From positions 620,001 through 684,000 of the forward strand of contig JAQFWX010000019.1 in NCBI GenBank assembly GCA_027605045.1: a stretch of DNA of 64,000 nucleotides. Reading direction: 5' to 3'. Source of the DNA: Phallus indusiatus. Its lineage: Eukaryota > Basidiomycota > Agaricomycetes > Phallales > Phallaceae. The first letter of the stretch is position 1. The number at the start of each line of letters is the position of its first letter. Below, one piece after another: positions 57,968 through 64,000 of the stretch. The position numbers and the translations under genes were made by a program. Under the pieces are notes generated by a model. That model saw only the letters and a program-made list of their open reading frames with translations. It had not been told where the DNA came from and did not search any database.

Positions 57968-60900
57968 ATGCCAAACAACAAACGTTCAGCATCTCATTCT
58001 ACCGCAAGCATGATATTTCCACCCATAGACTTCAATGACCACCCAGAGTTGACGTTGGGCTTCCCAGGCTTTCGAAACTTGGGTCTCGAGTCTAACCTAA
58101 TCAACTTTGATGTTCGCTGTGAAGGCGCAGATCAACAGCAGTCTTTTGCTGTTCCTCCGATTCAGGAGTTGGATGGTAAACCACAGGATCCTATCATTGA
58201 TGCTCTGGAAAGGAAGACGCGTGCAGTGCGTGCCAAGGTGTACCCCAGCGATAGGCGTATCACCGAGAAGAGCTCAAGCATGGAGGAAACAAAAGGCGCA
58301 ACCAAGATTGAAGTTGAAGCCGAATCTGATCATATTTGGACGTTACCTCAGGTTGTTGCATCACCAAAGGTATACCATACCGTTTATTCTGTTTTTCTTC
58401 TCAGTTGTGCTGAGTCTTGGAACTCTGAAACACCATGCTGAATCCTCTCTTTTTTCTCTGTTAGAAGCATATTCACACATGGGATGATTTTCATCCTACC
58501 ACCACTCAATCGTCCGCGCTCACTTCGCCATTCCTCTCAGAACAACCATCCGACATCTTTGATGCCGTCAGATACCAGTATGTTTCCCTTTACCTTTCTC
58601 TCCTTTGAAACGAGCTTCCTCATATGCTACAACTAGTCTGAACTTCAAACTTAAGGATCCAACAATCTATTTTCGATACATCCTCCCGGACGAGCTTTGG
58701 GAAAACTTGAGGCTTAACATATTGGGAAATTCGTCGAGCTTATTCATATGGGACGATGTCCTCGGACACTTTGTGCCAAACACTTTGGAAAACGGGAAGA
58801 AAATTAGCGTTACGCTTGAGGGTGTGGGAGACGATGTTTTTTCTAGGTTTGTGTTCTTACCTTTTCATCCATTTTGTGAGACTTACCTCTGAATCTAGTG
58901 TCATGGCCGTTTTCTTGAACATTGGGGCTAATCTACGGAGGATTGACGAGTTTATCACTCGATTACGACGAGAGTGTGTATTTTAAAGTTACATACCTCG
59001 TATCTGATAATAAATCCTCATAAGTTCAGAATCTTCCCCAATTCGCGCCTCCTTTTTACACTCCTTAGCCTCCGTTCTATCGTATCTTCAGTCAACTCTA
59101 TCCCAACCGCCTCCATACGAGATGAGACAACTCGTCGCGATATCGTCCTGGTACAAGATATACGATCAGATTCTGAAAGCTTTGGTAGTGTTATGTCGAT
59201 GTGTAAGCTTGACAATAAAGAATGCTTTTCTTTACCTCCTGACAAAATCATCTACATATTTACAGGACGGTAAACCTCCATTCTCGTTCTTTATAAGTAC
59301 ACCACACGCTCTTCTCGATCATATCTTTACCGAACTACACCAAATGCTCATCATCAATGCCCCCCGTCAAGTTACAGCCACTCTGGCGTACATCCTCACA
59401 TTGACTTCCAAAGAGTATCTCCAGCAACTCGCATACTCTATCGGTCTTCTCAATATATCACATCACCCGACGCAAGATGACTCGATGAATCCCCTGACTT
59501 TGATGTCCGAGAGCATACCATCCCTTCACCCAGAGCCTTTACCATTACCCCCATTTTTTCCAAAATCACTGGTGACCTCTCTCCCCGCAGCGCGAAAATC
59601 GCTGTCTATCTTAAAAAATGCGGACTTACCTTGTCAGGCGATGCTTGATATACCTTTTACGTGGGTCTGGACGGGCGAGGAGCTTGAAAAGCGGTGGTTG
59701 CATGATTGGAAAGATCAGCGCGAATTGACACTACTATCGGGCAATCGAAATACTCCTGTTGTTTTGTCATCCCCGAGTTCGGCCCGGCAGTTATCATCCT
59801 GTCAAGATAAACCTGAAGCAAATCCTTCACCATCGTCTAACGATGATCTTACATGTCAAGTCCTAAACCAATTCTCCATATTCAACTTCCCCCCGGGCTC
59901 TCACTCTCGCTTACTCTCAACGAATGATGATGGCACAACAACCTCCGACGCCACCACTCTGAACACGCCATCATCCAACTCCCCAATGGCATCACTACCA
60001 ACGTTCACCAACTTCCTCGCAACTTTTCCAGAAACTCTCCCACCAATTTCACCAACTCTCCACCACCTTGCCCAAATAATCTTGCGCCCTCTTTCAATCC
60101 GCACAACAGTCCTCTCCAACCTCTCCCTTCGCCTCTTCCTCGACTCCCTCCATTTCAATTCCCACTTACATATCCTCCGATCTTACTTTTTCCTAACTTC
60201 ATCATCATTCAAACGACGACTCGTAAACGCACTTTTGTATAACGAGACGTTGGAAGCTCCTACTAGTGTGGGCTGGAGACTTGCTGGTGCGGGGGTCGCA
60301 ATTGGGTTGGCGGCTGGTTTATCAAGCGACCATAAGATTTGGCCTCCTAAAGGGTCCGATCTGAGTTTCTCATTGAGAAATGTGATTGTTAATTCTTTGG
60401 AGGAGGATCTTTACGATGATAATGGTGAAGGATTGAGGAATGCTGTTGTCGATGCTGAACAAAACTTGGGATTTGGGTTAAGGGATTTACCTGTTGAGGA
60501 TGGGAACGCGAGGTGGCTGGATCCTGTTTGTGAGTAGTTGTGTCTGACTTTGAGAGTTTACTTCTAAATTTCATCACACGCACAGGTATAGAGTAAGTTT
60601 TTCATCTTGAAACAAGATTCGACTGGTAAACTGTTTTTTTTTCTGGGAAATGAACAGAGCATTGGACTTTTTGTACCTCGACTACAAGACATCCCAGCCC
60701 CTAGATGTAATCGTTACACCCCAAACAATCGCCAAATACCAGCGTGTCTTTACATTTCTCCTGCGATTAACACGGGGTAGGTTCATAACTCAATCTCGTG
60801 TATCTATAAGCTTATGATAAAATCTATTGAACAATAGTTGAAACCGTCATGCGCATATCCCATCAAATCATATACTCCAATTGCAACGCGTCACTAGCAT

Positions 60901-61799
60901 TCTCTCCCGCGAGCAAAAAATCCCATGCAATAGCACAAAGCCTCCACTTCCAACTATCGACATTCATCTTTTCGCTGAGCGGGTATATTTATGACTCCGT
61001 CATCGGCGGTATATTCGACAAGTACATTGCTCAGATCGACCAAATACGCGATGAGCTCCGTAAAGATGACGATAAAAAGGTCACTGGTTCCGATTCCGAT
61101 TCCAATACAATAAGATTCAACAATCTGAACATTTTTATGCTTGGAGAGTCTCATTCGAGGGTTTTGGATCGGATTTTGAAGTGCTGTCTTTTGAAGAAAG
61201 GGAAAGGCAAGAATAGGAGACGACGTCAAGGTGGAGAGGGGGGAGGAAATGGAAATGAAGCTGGAAATGTGTTGAGAGATTTAATGGATTTAGTTTTGCG
61301 TTTTGGGACTGTTTTGATGGAGCTGGGGGTGAAGAGAGGACGAGATAATGATGTTCAGCTGGATGAACCGGAAGTTGAAGTTGAGGTGGAAAAGAAACTT
61401 TCGATGTTGAGCCAGGAGTTCCGAACAAGGATGATCAATCTGGTATGTATAGGTTCATGCCATCTGATCGGATGTACAACTTTCACTTTCGTTAATCGTG
61501 CTTTTTGTTGGATATATTAGATAATAGCTATTCGAACCATGCAAGAGACGCATTCTCAACACAAACACGAACCCGAAAGTGACGCAGTGTTTTCGACCCG
61601 AGATAACCACGGTTTTATGGCTAATGGTGCAGCTGAGTTGAATGCCCAGGCCCAAGTTCGAGATTTGGAACAGATACATTTGGACGAGCTTCTCACGAGG
61701 ATTGATCCGAGTTACTATTGGAGACGGCAAATTGAGAACATGGCGAAAGAGAAGAACAAGAAAAACGGAATAAATGTCTGGGATGATGTTGTAACCTAA
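57968..61799 (+). CDS. Gamma-tubulin complex component (Spc97/Spc98 family)
   Basis: Exon 1, 57968-58369, starts MPNNKRSASHSTASMIFPP. The next exons give YFRYILPDELWENLRL and VMAVFLNIGANLRRIDEFI, and a long exon from about 59025 to 60530 follows. The C-terminal GRIP2-type part is clear: DPVC-IE-ALDFLYLDYKTSQPLDV, then VTPQTIAKYQRVFTFLLRLT and FQLSTFIFSLSGYIYDSVIGG then IFDKYIAQI. It ends ...INVWDDVVT. The joint DPVC-IE-ALDF needs a 7-base exon, GTATAGA, at 60586-60592. The protein nucleates microtubules at spindle pole bodies. The large insertion inside the GRIP regions and the wording of the C-terminal part suggest the GCP5/GCP6 branch rather than GCP2/3, with modest certainty. The exon junction near 58975-59025 was not resolved, and an internal intron at about 59185-59271 is likely. 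Confidence 0.82.
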
Positions 61800-62085
61800 G
61801 CGATATTATTGCTCACAAATGCCTGCGTTATCTCGTTATCTTCTTGAACAATATATTTGGATTAATTTTGTGCTAATAATAATCGCATGATTACGATTTT
61901 TAAACACAAGATCAATCTTGCGAAAACAGGAGCAAGTACAATTACGGTTGCATAATGAGATGTTACAAAAGAAAAGCATCATCGGTCGGTCGGATTATTC
62001 TAACCAGCCCATTTCAAAAAAAAAAAAAGCGAGAAGGAAAAAAAAACGAGCAGAACAGTTTAAAGTTAAAGAAATTGCATCTAGT

Positions 62086-63367
62086 TTAGGTGCAAGGGCC
62101 GAGGGTAAACAACTGATTGATACTTCCAGGCGTGCAATAATAAGTTTGAAGCGGATTTGCGCTGACAAAAAGACCATTCGTCACGTCCATGCATTGTTCT
62201 AGACCAAACGAGAAATAAAAATTACGATTTAAAAAAAACAAAGAAATAAGATATGTGCGTACGTGGTGCAGTACTGGTAGTGTTGACGACAGATAAAAGA
62301 CTATTGTTACTGTAAAACCAGGATTGCTGAGGAACCCCGAGGCATTGCCAGACTTTCAAAGGGAGTGCGTTTGTTATATCTGCGTAAAAGGATGTACATA
62401 AATAAGGCGCTAGTTGCAAAAGATGAGAGAAAGACGCATTTGCTTACTCCCCGCATCCAGACAGAAATCGGTTCCTGATATTTTGACTTGTGTATTACCG
62501 CGAGAAATGGACCAGCGTTGACCAGGTGAACCATTACAATTGGATCTGTCAAAAGTAGTTGAGGAACAAAGTTAAATAGAGAGAGAGAGAGGACGTACAG
62601 TTGAACGGGGGTTCCAAATTGTGGAGAGTCGCCTACGATTGAAACGCATAATGATTGACTACCTACGGGATGAATTTCATTGCATTGGACGGGAGGTTGG
62701 GGGGGTATCGTGCCATCAGGACACCATCTACAAACCACGGAAGTTCAGTAAATAAAGCAATCAAGGACGAAATTTTGGAGATAGTGTCTTACGTTACAGT
62801 ATAATCGTAAACATAATTACACGCGTGCATTGGCAAATCAGGAGAAACGGAGGGAGAGGGGCCTGTAATTTGAGGCTGAGACGTGAAAGCATCTGAGCAG
62901 GCGTTGTTGACACATGTCGCAGTACCGCAAAATCCGTTTGCCTATAGAAAAAACAAGTAAAAAAATACGAACGACTGGCAACGCTTGATACACACCGCGG
63001 TTTGATTAGTGGGGGCGATACTGACTCCACCGTTGAAAAGGCCAGGGTCCCGTCTAATGTAATAATACCCGAACTAAAATGAACAACTTGAACAACTTGG
63101 ACATGGTAATTGAAAAAAAAAAAGAGGAATAATTACAGGAAAATAAAAACTTGCGTAAGTGCCGGCATTTGGCGTCAAGCTGAGCTGAGCAGGGGACGAT
63201 TGGGATAAACCGGTGAAAGTCGCCTGAGCCTTAGAGGTGATACGGACACTGTTGATATTGTTAAGAAAAACTTGAATAGGTGAAGGACAATTGTTATTGA
63301 TTGTTATAGTGGCAGCATAAGTGGATAATATGAACAGAAACGTAGCAGCAAATGAGATACGGAACAT
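62086..63367 (-). CDS. Secreted protein: thaumatin-like N-terminal part plus ricin-B-type lectin
   Basis: Seven exons keep phase: 63137-63367, 62996-63073, 62793-62941, 62599-62727, 62448-62545, 62263-62379, 62086-62198, giving 304 residues. Residues 1-18 are a signal peptide. Residues 19-150 begin ATITINNNCPSPIQVFLNN and include YYYIRRDPGLFNGGVSI and a Cys-rich NGFCGTATCVNNAC. This resembles small thaumatin-like or osmotin-like secreted proteins of mushrooms. Residues about 165-304 read as a beta-trefoil carbohydrate-binding domain (ricin B lectin/CBM13): SLCVSIV, GTPVQLSNCNGSPGQRW, CLDAG, LPLKVWQCLGVPQQSW, then QCMDVTNG, NPLQTYYC and NQLF. The lectin domain alone binds sugars; no toxic catalytic domain is present. 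The last exon had been hidden by an opposing Lys-rich frame. Extracellular role (defence, wall binding) is inference. Confidence 0.78.
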
Positions 63368-63438
63368 ATTTGCCTACGTAGCAACGATAGCGGAGGAGGC
63401 AGCGACTGGCAGGTGTGGAATGGGTATTTGTTGGTTCA

Positions 63439-63447
63439 TTTTTTATA
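63439..63447 (-). promoter_or_regulatory. TATA box of the secreted lectin gene
   Basis: TATAAAAAA lies about 75 bases before the start codon at 63367, on the minus strand. Confidence 0.5.
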
Positions 63448-64000
63448 GCCTAAGCAGATGCTTCAAGCACAAAAGTACAGATAGAAATCCAATCTCCATG
63501 AATTTAATAAAAGTCATATACGAGACCAAATACGTTCTTTTTTTTTCGAGAATTCGAACATTGGCCGAGACGCGTGTTACAAGAAGCAGTGAGAAAGGCT
63601 GAAACATAGCGCGTAAGCGCTGGTCGTAAGGTAACCGGCATTTTGGCTTGAGCTGGAATCTTCCAATACATTTCGGGCGAGGGCTGTAATGCATGTAATA
63701 GACCGTGTAAGTGATACTTGCCAAATAAGAATACATAGTGATTTAACATCCTCTTATGTCGAGGAATGTTTGACAACTAAAAGGCGTATACTGACAAGAA
63801 ACCAGAATTTTAAGAAAAGACACGCCCATATAAATGTCGCAAAAATCGAAAGTGCCTGATATTGGTATATCAGGCCATAAGTCCGGTCAGACGAGGTCTG
63901 CCTGATCTAGCCTGACGGCCTGATCAGATCGAGAAAATGGATTTGAAAACGCGAATGCATATCTGGATAGCGGCTTTCTGATCTGCCTGACGGTATCTGT
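63448..64000. repeat. Upstream region with CCTGATC/CCTGACGG word cluster at the window edge
   Basis: 63448-63850 holds no supported gene. From 63854 a perfect nine-pair inverted repeat (GCCTGATAT TGGT ATATCAGGC) starts a run of GCCTGATC, GCCTGACGG and CTGATC words in both orientations that continues to the window end. Confidence 0.6.

Noticed and set aside
61918..62202. 94-residue Lys-rich plus-strand frame
   Set aside because: It begins with TTG, is driven by an A-run, and lies opposite the last lectin exon on the minus strand, which explains the open frame.

Overview
The window looks like nuclear DNA of a mushroom-forming basidiomycete (Agaricomycetes). Genes are cut by many short GT-AG introns of about 50-80 bases. 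Several families present are typical of that class: the DUF6534 and DUF6535 membrane proteins, a beta-trefoil lectin, and multi-intron OPT and P450 genes. No tRNA, rRNA, CRISPR array or bacterial-type operon was recognised. Exon models below were built by hand from splice signals, reading phase and family memory. No alignment or search was run.

Layout. 1-13000: a lineage-specific gene family of unknown function. It has a partial copy at the left edge, a copy broken by a 654-base LTR-like insertion, and an intact copy, with about 2.1 kb of the region duplicated. A DUF6534 gene and a 70-residue secreted peptide gene lie between them. 13000-19000: mostly gene-poor, with a short inverted-repeat element, degenerate repeat clusters and one C2H2 zinc-finger gene. 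19188-20878: a divergent actin gene with a 6-base microexon. 23729-27936: an OPT oligopeptide transporter. 28950-30964: a cytochrome P450. 31991-35373: a divergently arranged small membrane protein and a DHA-type MFS exporter. 36835-37179: a tiny Cys-rich protein. 38899-43992: a 1493-residue coiled-coil protein with a long proline/serine-rich tail. 44890-45606: a probable distant fourth member of the window-start family. 46894-50150: DUF6535 protein. 51230-52865: O-fucosyltransferase-like protein. 53899-54328: unknown 124-residue protein. 54948-56996: GIT1-like MFS transporter. 57968-61799: gamma-tubulin complex component. 62086-63367: secreted protein joining a thaumatin-like N-terminal part to a ricin-B-type lectin.

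The genes do not form an obvious pathway. Housekeeping cytoskeletal genes (actin, gamma-tubulin complex) are scattered among transporters, one P450 and secreted or lineage-specific proteins. The points most worth following are the duplicating family and its insertion, the microexons, the CX3C/CX3C secreted peptide, the two-domain secreted lectin, and several unrelated clusters of short self-complementary words between genes.
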